Source of the DNA: Abditibacteriaceae bacterium | GTDB lineage: Bacteria; Armatimonadota; Abditibacteriia; Abditibacteriales; Abditibacteriaceae | Reading direction: 5' to 3' | Length of the DNA: 64,000 nt | NCBI GenBank assembly: GCA_019239895.1 | Contig: JAFAZH010000033.1 | Span: 110,977 to 174,976, forward strand | In this document: one piece after another, positions 38,471-46,161 of the stretch | Layout: each line of letters starts with the position of its first letter | Position numbering within the stretch: position 1 is the stretch's first letter | Notes under the pieces: generated by a model | What the model was told of the DNA's origin: nothing | What the model saw: only the letters and a program-made list of their open reading frames with translations | The model's database searches: none | Translations under genes and position numbers: made by a program

Positions 38471-38638
38471 TTAGTCACTCTCCACTTTGACTCCATCACG
38501 TTGCGCCTTTTCCCTGATAGCCAATTCCATAACTCCGGCTTGGCTGAGTCCTGTCCTGTCAGACATTGCCTTTAACAATTTCACAGCGTCTTGAGTAAGA
38601 CGAAAGCCGACAGCCTTTTTCAGCGATCTGTTAGCCAT
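38471..38638 (-). CDS. Small ribbon-helix-helix-type regulator
   Basis: 55 residues from the ATG at 38638, with AGGGG upstream. Sequence KKAVGFRLTQDAVKLLKAMS then a helix TGLSQAGVMELAIREKA fits the strand-helix-helix pattern of RHH DNA-binding proteins. It is divergent from the gene at 38757 across a region with repeated operators, so it is likely an autoregulating repressor. It could also be an antitoxin without its toxin, or the excision regulator of the element. Confidence 0.7.
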   Translation of the reverse strand: MANRSLKKAVGFRLTQDAVKLLKAMSDRTGLSQAGVMELAIREKAQRDGVKVESD

Positions 38639-38654
38639 AATAAAACCCCTAGTA

Positions 38655-38730
38655 GTTACTATACAATAGTTAGATAATTTTATCAATAATTCGTTGTTTT
38701 GCCTGCCATGTTACTATACAATATATAGTA
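38655..38730. promoter_or_regulatory. Divergent promoters with repeated operator
   Basis: The 14-mer GTTACTATACAATA occurs at 38655-38668 and 38710-38723; the second is part of a near-palindrome ending in TATAGTAA. Both overlap a -10 box. Plus strand: TTGTTT (38694) and TACAAT (38717), 17-bp spacer. Minus strand: TTGATA (38686-38681) and TATAGT (38663-38658), 17-bp spacer. Confidence 0.7.
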
Positions 38731-38756
38731 AGTTACATTACAAAGGAGATTCCGCC

Positions 38757-38876
38757 ATGCAAGATGAATTTGATGGATTGACAACTGAGGAGCTTTATTC
38801 GATGGGATTGATTGATGAAGCCACAATGCAGGCGTTAATGGCTGATTGGAGTGAGGAGCTACAACAGGCCGCATAA
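38757..38876 (+). CDS. Small acidic protein, 39 residues
   Basis: Begins MQDEFDGLTTEELYSMG and continues acidic to ELQQAA. AAAGGAG lies 8 nt before the ATG, and the promoter at 38694-38722 drives it. Function unknown; its position opposite the RHH gene suggests joint regulation. A perfect 13-bp hairpin follows. Confidence 0.65.
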   Translation: MQDEFDGLTTEELYSMGLIDEATMQALMADWSEELQQAA

Positions 38877-38883
38877 ATGGCAA

Positions 38884-38916
38884 AGGCTCACCAGAGCCGC
38901 GAACTCTGGTGAGCCT
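38884..38916 (+). terminator. Hairpin after the 39-residue gene
   Basis: Perfect 13-bp stem (AGGCTCACCAGAG) with a 7-nt loop; no T tract. May attenuate transcription into the next gene, whose ATG follows 28 nt later. Confidence 0.5.
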
Positions 38917-38944
38917 CCCGTGAAACCCTCGAAAGGATTCCACC

Positions 38945-39169
38945 ATGCAAGCTAATTCTACCACCACAACCAGAACCAATAAAGGCCAGTTTCAGAAGGG
39001 CAATGACCCGCGCCGCCATAAGTTCACCACGGCTGAGTGTCAAGCTGGATTCTGGGCAGCGATTGACAGCGTAGCCAGTCGCTACCCGGATGCAGTAGAC
39101 CGCTCTGGTCGCCACATGACAACCAAGTTTCTACCTGCTGTTATTAGCCGCAAGCAAGCCAGATTCTAA
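38945..39169 (+). CDS. Hypothetical protein with GNDPRRHKFT motif
   Basis: 74 residues, preceded by AAAGGA. The N-terminal part GQFQKGNDPRRHKFTTAEC is a motif I associate with small phage and plasmid proteins; the rest (GFWAAIDSVASRYPDAV) is helical. Function unknown. Confidence 0.65.
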   Translation: MQANSTTTTRTNKGQFQKGNDPRRHKFTTAECQAGFWAAIDSVASRYPDAVDRSGRHMTTKFLPAVISRKQARF

Positions 39170-39186
39170 AACAAAGGGGGATAGCA

Positions 39187-39426
39187 ATGTTAGTAGATGT
39201 GTATTTTGAGGACGGGGCTGTAAAGATGGAGATGCACGAGGCCAGATCAAAGAACTTGGCTTTATGCCAGCGGGTTTACCGCTTGGCTAATGCTGAGGGC
39301 ATTTCTGCACTCTGGGATAGGTGCGATAGAAATTCAGGCCGTTGGATAGTCGCCACCTTTGGAGCCAGCCGCAAGACCTTCAATCGTTTAGTGCGCAGTG
39401 CCAAACAGCAGCTACGCGCTGCTTAA
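39187..39426 (+). CDS. Hypothetical protein, 79 residues
   Basis: AAAGGGGGAT precedes the ATG. Alternating strand/helix pattern, basic C-terminus (RLVRSAKQQLRAA). No family recognised. Cotranscribed with its neighbours in a run of small same-strand genes. Confidence 0.6.
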   Translation: MLVDVYFEDGAVKMEMHEARSKNLALCQRVYRLANAEGISALWDRCDRNSGRWIVATFGASRKTFNRLVRSAKQQLRAA

Positions 39427-39498
39427 AAATGGATGGGCTGATGGGTGTTAGCGCACTCATCAGCCCCAGTGATTAACACCCGGTAAAGGAATTAACCA

Positions 39499-39726
39499 AT
39501 GGATAGTATAAGTGAAACGGCTCCAACAGAAGAGCAGCACATGGCTCATTGCATTTGTTGCGGCAACAAGTTCTATGCTTTAGCTTGGACTCGCACCGGC
39601 TTTAGGATGCGTGATGTGTGCCCGCTCTGTGACCACCTGGAACCTGAATTTTTGAGGTTCCTACGGCTGCAAATCGCGCAAGACAATGCAGAGTTTTTGA
39701 GGTTCCTGAGACTCGTTAGAAGTTGA
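39499..39726 (+). CDS. Small zinc-ribbon-like protein
   Basis: 75 residues with two CxxC pairs (HCICCGNKF and VCPLCDHLEP), so a single zinc ribbon is likely. The C-terminus carries a duplicated EFLRFLRL segment that comes from a direct DNA repeat. Function unknown. Confidence 0.6.
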   Translation: MDSISETAPTEEQHMAHCICCGNKFYALAWTRTGFRMRDVCPLCDHLEPEFLRFLRLQIAQDNAEFLRFLRLVRS

Positions 39727-39746
39727 TGCAGCCCCCTTAACTGCAT

Positions 39747-39774
39747 TTCTCACTTGCAACGTTGCAAGTGAGAA
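39747..39774. repeat. Element palindrome, copy 1
   Basis: Perfect 28-bp palindrome, half site TTCTCACTTGCAAC. One of six copies confined to the element (others near 46.1 and 60 kb). Confidence 0.9.
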
Positions 39775-39851
39775 TCCTTACCAAAGGGCGGGGTGAGATC
39801 GTTTCAGCCCGCCCTTTGTCGTGCCTCACGACATAGCAGGTAAGAGCATTA

Positions 39852-39940
39852 CATTGTAAAAACTTGGCCCAATAGAATAAGCCAGTATGCTTGCTATCTT
39901 TCCCGCCCACTTATTTTAAGAGAGGCTGTTTTTTACAATG
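39852..39940. repeat. 90-bp inverted-repeat element A
   Basis: Ends CATTGTAAAAA and TTTTTTACAATG; internal GCCAGTATGCTTGCTA resembles the inner part of element B at 46335-46426 in reverse orientation. Confidence 0.6.
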
Positions 39941-40083
39941 GGCTTACCAACTGGGTTAGTTGGGTAACGACAAAATGGCTAAGTTGTGTAGAGTCCCCTG
40001 GCCGGGCACGACCATATGATAGGCCATAAAGTGGGAGTAGAATAAGCCCTGCCCCTCTTTCATGAGTTACCTAGATGTCTAAT

Positions 40084-40272
40084 TCAGCACTTAGGGGACT
40101 GCTTGTTTTTCGAGCGTCTTTCATCTATCAGGCCAGCAATCACTCCAACAAGTCCTGCAAAGGCTGCTGTCATCATTAAAACAAAGCCGCCCCATGTCAT
40201 ATCCCAGCCCTTGTAGGAATAAGGGCTTTGTGTCCCTAACCAGTGCCAGAGATGAACAAGTGATTGCCACAT
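40084..40272 (-). CDS. Small membrane protein
   Basis: 62 residues with one hydrophobic helix (WGGFVLMMTAAFAGLVGVIA) between a Trp-rich N-terminus and a basic tail (DERRSKNKQSPKC). No family recognised; another member of the membrane-protein group in this region. Confidence 0.5.
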   Translation of the reverse strand: MWQSLVHLWHWLGTQSPYSYKGWDMTWGGFVLMMTAAFAGLVGVIAGLIDERRSKNKQSPKC

Positions 40273-40410
40273 GATGATTCACCACTGCCAGTATAAATCT
40301 AATAGCCGTGCCAACACTTTGCTTTTTAGGGGACTGAGGGTTATTAAGTGCCCCTTGTGACTTCGACGATGTAGGCACCCGGTTGAAATTAACCGGGTCA
40401 GCCGCCACGC

Positions 40411-40450
40411 GCCGCCACTGGTGCAGGCTGTGGCATAATAGCGGGTATGG
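40411..40450 (+). promoter_or_regulatory. Conserved leaderless-type promoter, copy inside the element
   Basis: A 40-bp block identical to 63481-63520. It contains TGGCATAAT, an extended -10, with exactly 7 nt (AGCGGGT) to the ATG at 40447, which would place the transcription start at the start codon. Confidence 0.65.
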
Positions 40451-40659
40451 ACTCAACCTTGTACCTGGATTTTGTTATTCCTTTACGCGAGGTCGTTACT
40501 TTCGTATGCGCTGTTCTGACAGCCACCGGCCTACTCTTGGGTATAACCCACCAGGTAGTCAAGTTGATAACACATTGGCAAGCCAAACACTACCATCTAC
40601 AAACCCACAGCATCACCGTGGAAGAATCCGACAGTGGCGGCTATCAGGTGGTGGAGTAA
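40447..40659 (+). CDS. Small membrane protein with constant tail HSITVEESDSGG
   Basis: 70 residues: one hydrophobic helix (VVTFVCAVLTATGLLLGIT), then a hydrophilic tail HSITVEESDSGGYQVVE that is almost identical to the tail of the gene at 63517-63735, while the membrane parts are unrelated. No Shine-Dalgarno; probably a leaderless mRNA. Six bp separate it from the next gene. Function unknown. Confidence 0.65.
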   Translation: MDSTLYLDFVIPLREVVTFVCAVLTATGLLLGITHQVVKLITHWQAKHYHLQTHSITVEESDSGGYQVVE

Positions 40660-40665
40660 AGAACT

Positions 40666-40977
40666 ATGGAAATCATCATCGGTTTAGTCGGCACGGTGCT
40701 GGTGGCTCTGGCAATCCACTGGTTCTATCCCAAATACGCAGAGGCTTGTTTTATCGCCGCCGCTTTTGCCGGAGGAAGCTGGATTGTCTATAGTATGCTA
40801 ACGCTCATCTTGCACTTTCCCGCGCAGACTTGGCAACTGATCGCCAATGCTCCCTTTATGTCCTGGGCTTTCCTCCCTGCTTACGCTATCGCTGCCCTAG
40901 TCGGCTTACCCTTTAGACAGCTCAGAGGGCGCAAAGCCAAGACAGCCCAACACAGCGTCACGGTGGAAGTAGATTAG
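40666..40977 (+). CDS. Membrane protein with tail HSVTVEVD
   Basis: 103 residues with three hydrophobic helices and a basic loop before the tail AQHSVTVEVD. The tail recurs in the gene at 63742-63882, which holds the same position after a HSITVEESDSGG gene. Gene pair order is conserved in both loci. Function unknown. Confidence 0.65.
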   Translation: MEIIIGLVGTVLVALAIHWFYPKYAEACFIAAAFAGGSWIVYSMLTLILHFPAQTWQLIANAPFMSWAFLPAYAIAALVGLPFRQLRGRKAKTAQHSVTVEVD

Positions 40978-41041
40978 AGCGGAGCGGCATAACACTGTTA
41001 GCTGGCTGCGCATGTTTTGTAACGAGAGGCGCGATTCTACG

Positions 41042-41287
41042 ATGATCAGTCGTAATTCAGGAAAAGAGATTGGGTTGCTCGTGATGGGTTTGCTCTGCTT
41101 TGGAGGGGGTATCAGTTTGCTCCTCCACGCGTGGCACCCTGATGCCAATGGGCAAGTCATGATGACGGCGAAGAGTGACCAGATTTACTACATCAGTCGC
41201 TCCCAAGCTGCGGGGCAGGGATTACTGCTCGTAATGGGCGGTGGAGCTGGCTTTATCTATGGTTTAAGTCGCATGAAAATCTCTTAA
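41042..41287 (+). CDS. Small two-helix membrane protein
   Basis: 81 residues from MISRNSGKEIG. Helices GLLVMGLLCFGGGISLLL and GQGLLLVMGGGAGFIYGL flank a polar segment of about 35 residues. The upstream ATG at 41012 is possible. No family recognised. Confidence 0.55.
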   Translation: MISRNSGKEIGLLVMGLLCFGGGISLLLHAWHPDANGQVMMTAKSDQIYYISRSQAAGQGLLLVMGGGAGFIYGLSRMKIS

Positions 41288-41324
41288 CTCAGTGCAGAGG
41301 CACAGCCAAGCCAGCTAATCACGC

Positions 41325-41389
41325 GCTACAACCGACGCCAACCTGTTCTCTAACCCACTCCCTTAGCCCGTCTGACAGCACCCTTCCAT
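41325..41389 (+). repeat. Direct repeat, left copy, flanking accessory genes
   Basis: About 62 bp similar to 42681-42742, both ending in TTAGCCCGTCTGAYAGCACC followed by CTTCCAT. They flank the SUKH and DUF2262-like genes. Confidence 0.7.
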
Positions 41390-41400
41390 CTCCACTGGCT

Positions 41401-41454
41401 CAGGCAGTGGCATAATAGCGGGTATGGCACAGCGTCACGGTGGAAGTGGATTAG
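41401..41454 (+). pseudogene. Collapsed membrane-protein cassette (promoter fused to tail)
   Basis: CATAATAGCGGGT and an ATG at 41424 are followed at once by the DNA of the HSVTVEVD tail (41428-41454), out of frame. The membrane-spanning part is gone, as after recombination between repeats. Confidence 0.6.
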
Positions 41455-41523
41455 CGGCGTACCGGCATAATAAATGGTTGGGCCGCTGCGCGTGGCTTGT
41501 CTGCGAGTGCTACAATCAACAAT

Positions 41524-42033
41524 ATGGATTACAGCAGCGTTCACTTGCTGAATGAAAGCTTGGTGCTTGTGTCGCCGGAGGAAGTGGCACAACTTGAACA
41601 GCAACTCGGCACGAAGATGCCAGCAGGCTACCAGGATTTTGTCACGACACTTGGTCTGGGCATTCTCAACGACACGGTTCGTGTTTACACGCCGAATCGC
41701 ATCTCACGCGAACTCAAGGATTTTCAGCAAAGGTGGGATGAGTATTGGTTTTGGGATGAAGGGCGCGATGTTCTCAGTAAAGAGAAAGCCCTCGAATCAA
41801 TCATTATTGCGGACACTGGCAACGGCGATGAGCTTGTCTTTCACCCTTCGCAGCCTGACAAGCTGTATGTACTTCCTCGTGATTCGGGTCAAATATTTGA
41901 GCCCGGAAGCACCCTTGATGAAGCGGTAGAGTGGATACTACATTCAGGTGTATTATTGGGTGACGCTGATGAAGAGGATGAAGATTTTCTTCGTCCTGAA
42001 GGGCTGTATTTCGAGCCGTTTCCGCCAGAATAA
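41524..42033 (+). CDS. SMI1/KNR4 (SUKH) family protein
   Basis: 169 residues from MDYSSVHLL. The SUKH fold shows in SPEEVAQLEQQLGTKMPAGYQDFVTTLGLG, a WFWDEG segment, and IIADTGNGDELVFHP. SUKH proteins are often immunity proteins against polymorphic toxins, but no toxin gene is near, so it may be an orphan or act on something else. TACAAT with 7 nt to the ATG suggests a leaderless mRNA. It lies between two direct repeats together with the gene at 42185. Confidence 0.8.
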   Translation: MDYSSVHLLNESLVLVSPEEVAQLEQQLGTKMPAGYQDFVTTLGLGILNDTVRVYTPNRISRELKDFQQRWDEYWFWDEGRDVLSKEKALESIIIADTGNGDELVFHPSQPDKLYVLPRDSGQIFEPGSTLDEAVEWILHSGVLLGDADEEDEDFLRPEGLYFEPFPPE

Positions 42034-42184
42034 TAGAAGGCGGCCACCACTGGCCTAACAAATATTGCACCCATCGCTCTACAGCCCGCTCGTTCATCGC
42101 TCCGTTTCGGCTGCGGGTGAACTGCGCGTTCGGTGGCTCCGCGCAGCGACATAACGCGCAGGATAATTAGTGGCAGGAGGTAGC

Positions 42185-42640
42185 ATGGCGGATTCCAGCC
42201 AATTATTGGCATCTTGGGTTGATCCAGTGTTAGGCGAGTTGGTGTGGGAAGGGACAGGATGGGGCGGCACGGTAGAGATCAGCGGGCGCAGGGTGCGACT
42301 GTGGCTTGATCCTGACCGAGCCACACCCACCCGGCAAGAGCAACTGGCCGTTATCGCAGCGTCCAGCGCTTTACTGGCCGGGGTGCGTAAGGTTGAGCCA
42401 GAGTTCCGTCGCCGCCTGGCGCACGAGCTGGCTCAGGCAGTCGGATCGCAGGCCACTGAGGAAGTCGCTGCTGAGGCAGTGGCCGCCGTAGACGAGTTGG
42501 TCGCCGCGCTGGAGTTAGAGGAAGTCAGTCTACATGGGAGCGGTGAGTTGCACTACCACGATGGGAGTGGCAAGTTTTTCCCTTCCGACGAGCTATTCAC
42601 CGTCTATTTCAGTGAAGACCTGACCTATGATGAGATGTAA
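42185..42640 (+). CDS. DUF2262/DUF6985-like protein
   Basis: 151 residues from MADSSQLLASW, with AGGAGG 3-9 nt upstream. Pattern DPVLGELVWEGTGWGGTVEI ... VRLWLDPD ... ELHYHDGSGKFFPSDELFTVYF resembles DUF2262/DUF6985 proteins, which occur in immunity-gene arrays. The assignment is by pattern only. Paired with the SUKH gene. Confidence 0.6.
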   Translation: MADSSQLLASWVDPVLGELVWEGTGWGGTVEISGRRVRLWLDPDRATPTRQEQLAVIAASSALLAGVRKVEPEFRRRLAHELAQAVGSQATEEVAAEAVAAVDELVAALELEEVSLHGSGELHYHDGSGKFFPSDELFTVYFSEDLTYDEM

Positions 42641-42680
42641 GGAACTACCGCAACAGAAACCCCAAGCCGCCGCACCAACC

Positions 42681-42742
42681 GCTGCAACCGACGCTTACCC
42701 CTCTCACCCACTCCCTTAGCCCGTCTGATAGCACCCTTCCAT
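42681..42742 (+). repeat. Direct repeat, right copy, flanking accessory genes
   Basis: Partner of 41325-41389; starts GCTGCAACCGACGC and ends TTAGCCCGTCTGATAGCACC plus CTTCCAT. Confidence 0.7.
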
Positions 42743-42892
42743 AATTACATACCGACTATTATCATGTGTGAAGCTTTAAGCCCCTGAACTTATACAGGAT
42801 AGCCGTGTCTTGTCTCTACGCTTGTCAAAAGTTTAGCCTACCCATAGAGCTTGCTCGTTAGTGGTGTAGGTTTAGGGGTTAAAGTTACTACC

Positions 42893-43114
42893 ATGACCGA
42901 ACAGAAAAAACCTTCGTCGCCAGGGAAAAACGAAAGGTATGTTCTCGGCTGTTGCATTGTCGTAATAGTTGCTTACTTGCTTATCACATTCATGTTGCGG
43001 AATTTGGCTCAAGCGCCATCAACTGCATTAGGAGCTTTGCCCACCCCTCAAACTTTGCGTTCTATGGCGATTCTACAGCCCCACCCGGCCAGTGTCGTGG
43101 TATTACCGTCCTGA
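42893..43114 (+). CDS. Small single-pass membrane protein
   Basis: 73 residues from MTEQKKPSSPG. One helix (GCCIVVIVAYLLITFML) and a Pro/Ala-rich tail. Convergent with the next gene. No family recognised. Confidence 0.5.
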   Translation: MTEQKKPSSPGKNERYVLGCCIVVIVAYLLITFMLRNLAQAPSTALGALPTPQTLRSMAILQPHPASVVVLPS

Positions 43115-43175
43115 GTCCTAAGCGTGCGCTGTGGCTAACTGTGGCGCGTCAGTTATGGCACCAAGAGGCACGACA

Positions 43176-43670
43176 TCAAAAGAAGAGAAAGTGGCGACGA
43201 TGGCCCATTGGTATGGGACGATAGGTGAAGCGGTGGCCTGGTTGCAGGGTATACATATGACCATGTCTGCGGTGCAATATGCTCGCTATCTGATTGTAAT
43301 TGCCAAAACCCCCACGACGACCATCTTGTGTCATGGCCAGCGCGCTGATGTCCTCAACCCGACAAGATGCAGGCGTGTCGTATTGAACCACAATATCACG
43401 ACCATTAGGGACATTGGCGTAGTTATGGCGCACCACCAGAGCGGACTTGGGAACATTGACATAGTAAGGGGGATGGTTATAGGGCACCACCGGAGCGAAG
43501 TCTTGGATGATGCTGATTCTCAAGCTTTTGATGGATTGGCCTGACCGATTGGCTATGACCAAGCGATTAGCCCCACCGCTCATTGGCAGTCGGGCTACCA
43601 CCTGCACTAACACAATAAAGAGCAGCACCGGCACAATGCAGAGGCTTAGCAGCTTGGCTTTAGGTGTCAT
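43176..43670 (-). CDS. Membrane-anchored hypothetical protein
   Basis: 164 residues from MTPKAKLLSL. An N-terminal helix (LLSLCIVPVLLFIVLVQVVA) anchors a soluble domain (NRSGQSIKSLRISI ... VVRHNYANVPNGRDIVVQYD) that looks like a beta sandwich. TATAAT lies 12 nt before the ATG, and a longer start at 43694 is possible. Function unknown. Confidence 0.6.
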   Translation of the reverse strand: MTPKAKLLSLCIVPVLLFIVLVQVVARLPMSGGANRLVIANRSGQSIKSLRISIIQDFAPVVPYNHPPYYVNVPKSALVVRHNYANVPNGRDIVVQYDTPASCRVEDISALAMTQDGRRGGFGNYNQIASILHRRHGHMYTLQPGHRFTYRPIPMGHRRHFLFF

Positions 43671-43725
43671 GGCTATAGCCCCATTATAAGCCATTCGTGC
43701 CCTTTCTACAGTCCCAACAGGCCAG

Positions 43726-43765
43726 TGTCGTAAAACTATGACACAAAAATCGTAGTTTTACGACA
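43726..43765. repeat. Inverted repeat, 13-bp arms
   Basis: TGTCGTAAAACTA (43726-43738) and its perfect complement (43753-43765) with a 14-nt loop. No T tract. Role unknown. Confidence 0.6.
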
Positions 43766-43921
43766 GCGCCGCCGTGTGGCCGCCAGTATCCTTTTACTGG
43801 ATTGGATAAGGCTACCTACGACAAGGCTACCTAAGACCTTGCGTTTCCTGCTCTCCCGACAGCCCCGCTTGAGCCTTATGGATAGACCTGGTGGATAGAA
43901 TAGACGCACGATTGTTTTAAT

Positions 43922-44161
43922 ATGGGCATACGCCACACCAACGAGCCAACGGCTGACTCATTCCCTATTGCCTCTACCGCAACGCGACTGCAAAAGGTAG
44001 AGCAACGGCTAGAGAAATTAGAACAGCAGGTAGAAAAACTCATGGCACAGCAGAAATCGGCTCCTGAGACCGATTTAAGCCACGCTACCCCTCACCCGCA
44101 CGATTCCACACCCCCTACCGCCACACCCCCACCTCATCCCCCCTGCCATTCCAAGCCCTAA
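43922..44161 (+). CDS. Coiled-coil protein with His/Pro/Thr-rich tail
   Basis: 79 residues: a short coiled coil (RLQKVEQRLEKLEQQVEKLM) and a low-complexity tail (SHATPHPHDSTPPTATPPP). A 27-bp stretch of the tail coding region recurs at 44711-44737. Expression is uncertain. Confidence 0.45.
   Translation: MGIRHTNEPTADSFPIASTATRLQKVEQRLEKLEQQVEKLMAQQKSAPETDLSHATPHPHDSTPPTATPPPHPPCHSKP
44087..44113 (+). repeat. 27-bp direct repeat, left copy
   Basis: Identical to 44711-44737 (begins ACCCCTCACCCGCACG). The pair flanks the HIT gene. Confidence 0.75.
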
Positions 44162-44221
44162 TTGCCATAGTTCCCTCACAGCGATAGAATAGCAGGCTTA
44201 ATATGCTGTTGAGCGATTCGC

Positions 44222-44233
44222 TATAATCAGTCC
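44222..44233 (+). promoter_or_regulatory. -10 box for a leaderless HIT mRNA
   Basis: TATAAT at 44222-44227 with 6 nt to the ATG at 44234. TTAATA 18 nt upstream may serve as -35. Confidence 0.5.
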
Positions 44234-44689
44234 ATGTTCAATCACGCTCCTGACGGCTACATCTGTCCGTTTTGTTTGTTCGTGCGCGGCGTCGAAAACG
44301 AAAACGTTCTTTCCGTCCAAAGTGACCTGGTTTATAGCGATGAGGTCGTGACAGCACTCATTAGCGCCCATCAGTGGGCCAATAATCAAGGGCACGTTCT
44401 TATTATTCCCAATCAGCATTTTGAGAATCTATTTGACTTGCCGTTAGCCGTAGCCACCCAAATTCAGGGCGTAGCGCGTCGGCTCGCGCTGGTCATGAAG
44501 AAAGTCTATAATTGCGATGGCATATCAACGCGCCAGCATAACGAACCGGCAGGTAATCAAGACGTATGGCATTACCATCTGCATCTTTTCCCGCGCTACC
44601 TAAACGATAACCTCTACAAAAGCTCATATTGCTTCATGCCAGCAGACGAACGAGCTATGTATGCACTTAGATTAAGAGACGGACTATAA
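44234..44689 (+). CDS. HIT family hydrolase
   Basis: 151 residues. The histidine triad is in DVWHYHLHLFPR; upstream are CPFC (as in many HIT proteins) and QGHVLIIPNQHFENLFDLP. HIT enzymes split nucleotide phosphoramidates, diadenosine polyphosphates or similar. Position between 27-bp direct repeats suggests it was acquired as a unit by the element. Confidence 0.9.
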   Translation: MFNHAPDGYICPFCLFVRGVENENVLSVQSDLVYSDEVVTALISAHQWANNQGHVLIIPNQHFENLFDLPLAVATQIQGVARRLALVMKKVYNCDGISTRQHNEPAGNQDVWHYHLHLFPRYLNDNLYKSSYCFMPADERAMYALRLRDGL

Positions 44690-44710
44690 GCAGTGGCATC
44701 ATCCCCCGCC

Positions 44711-44737
44711 ACCCCTCACCCGCACGATTCCACACCC
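44711..44737 (+). repeat. 27-bp direct repeat, right copy
   Basis: Identical to 44087-44113. Confidence 0.75.
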
Positions 44738-44822
44738 GGAGACTAATCGCTCCAAATAGGCGGCATAGCGCAAAGCTGGTGACATTCTGACAGGTCACTG
44801 GGAGTTCTCAAGTGAAACGCCT

Positions 44823-45056
44823 TTAGCTAACATTCATAGCTGCTACGAGTCGGCTGATTTCATAAAGATAGTTCCGATACGAAGCTGAATCTCCGACGAA
44901 TTCACCAAGAGCTTGGGCGGCATCCTGCATGTCTACAGCATTAGCGCGATGGAACGCTTGGTTTTCTTCCTCTATCTCTTCCTGATAAGCCAAATGCATC
45001 TGATGCACCGCATAGGCGGCGGCACTGGCTAAGAATTCAGCCTGTTGCTGTGTCAT
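44823..45056 (-). CDS. Hypothetical helical protein
   Basis: 77 residues, mostly amphipathic helix (QMHLAYQEEIEEENQAFHRA). AAGGAG lies about 12 nt upstream of the ATG. No family recognised. Confidence 0.5.
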   Translation of the reverse strand: MTQQQAEFLASAAAYAVHQMHLAYQEEIEEENQAFHRANAVDMQDAAQALGEFVGDSASYRNYLYEISRLVAAMNVS

Positions 45057-45434
45057 AGACCTTTAGGCTCCTTGCCTCTCTAAATTTCCTCTTTTAATTT
45101 CTTAACTTTATCCTACTCTGGCGGCTCTGCTTCCGTCCTGGCTCTCAAATAAAATTCGATTCTGAGCCATTTTAAGCCACGATCTGCATTTAGGCTCCAT
45201 TGTGCTCCTCCGCTATTATCGCTCAATTTAGCCTAATCAGCGGCCCACAGGATGAAAAATAAAACCGCGTGCTAAAACATCCTTACAAATCTTAACAGTC
45301 GAGTGAGAACAAGCCTCTACGGGCTGCGTCTGACATGGTGTAAAGCCACAAAGATATTGACTGAATTGACCGCATCGGCTGCTCCATTGAAGACCAAGCA
45401 TCAGCAACCAGATGCAATAAAGGAAATGATTAAC

Positions 45435-45911
45435 ATGACACACTCTACCCATAAAACCCGCCGCAACCGTTTAGCTGTCCTGGGCACCGCCGCTGCTTTA
45501 GGCATCTCGACAATGGGCGTGTTCGGCACGCCCACCGCCAATGCCGCCGAGCATCGCTCGAACGGCACCACGATGAACAGGAACTGGGGCAATGATAACA
45601 ACCAGCGATTCCGCAATGATGGTAACAACCATAGCTTTAGCCAGCCGAACCTCAGCCAGCAAAACTTCCGGCAAGATCGCAACGACCATCAAGTCCAGGT
45701 CGTTCGTTATGACAGTCACGGATACGACAATCAAGGGTATGACAATCGTGGGTATAGCAATTATGGGTATGACAATCGCCAGGAGGATACCCACCGCTAC
45801 AATGATCGCCGCTACGATGATCGCCGCAATGACAACAGCAGCAGCAATACGGGCAAAGTTATAGGCGCTGGCATCTTAGGGGCTATCCTGGGAGCCGTGT
45901 TATCGAACTAA
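45435..45911 (+). CDS. Secreted Asn/Tyr/Arg-rich protein with glycine zipper
   Basis: 158 residues from MTHSTHKTRRN; AAAGGA lies upstream. Signal peptide ends TPTANA. The mature part is low-complexity with repeated YDNxGY units (about 95-130) and DRRYDDRRND, then a C-terminal glycine-zipper helix GKVIGAGILGAILGAVL. It resembles small outer-membrane/YMGG-like proteins. A strong terminator follows. Confidence 0.7.
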   Translation: MTHSTHKTRRNRLAVLGTAAALGISTMGVFGTPTANAAEHRSNGTTMNRNWGNDNNQRFRNDGNNHSFSQPNLSQQNFRQDRNDHQVQVVRYDSHGYDNQGYDNRGYSNYGYDNRQEDTHRYNDRRYDDRRNDNSSSNTGKVIGAGILGAILGAVLSN

Positions 45912-45936
45912 GCCTTGTGTGGCACACAGCATAAAA

Positions 45937-45977
45937 CAAAAGAGCCTGGTGGACGTAATATCCACCAGGCTCTTTTG
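45937..45977 (+). terminator. Strong rho-independent terminator
   Basis: 17-bp perfect stem (CAAAAGAGCCTGGTGGA) with a 7-nt loop followed by TTT, 26 bp past the stop at 45911. Confidence 0.85.
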
Positions 45978-46092
45978 TTTCACTCCCTTAATTTCCAACG
46001 TGAGTCAATGTAGAGTATCGAATTAATGTGTAGGTAAATAATGCACCGCTACATAGAGTCGGCGCACTGCCTGAATTTAGCTTATCAGAGTG

Positions 46093-46122
46093 TTTCTCAC
46101 TTGCAATATTGCAAGTGAGAAA
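46093..46122. repeat. Element palindrome, copy 2
   Basis: Perfect 30-bp palindrome, half site TTTCTCACTTGCAAT. Confidence 0.9.
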
Positions 46123-46161
46123 GTGCTATTTGTAACACATCCGTGTAATACAATAAACGAA

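Larger units (their letters stand above)
39727..40083. other. Intergenic region with palindrome 1 and inverted-repeat element A
   Basis: No gene seen. It carries the first copy of the element-specific palindrome (39747-39774) and an inverted-repeat element with TTTTACAATG ends (39852-39940). Confidence 0.55.

Noticed and set aside
42053..42134. attC-like segment (GCCTAAC ... GTTCGGT) after the SUKH gene
   Set aside because: The right box departs from GTTRRRY, internal pairing is poor, and there is no integron integrase; the resemblance is too weak to call an integron cassette.
43131..43544. Plus-strand ORF of 137 codons
   Set aside because: It is antisense to the membrane-anchored protein at 43176-43670, which has a better composition and a plausible anchor.
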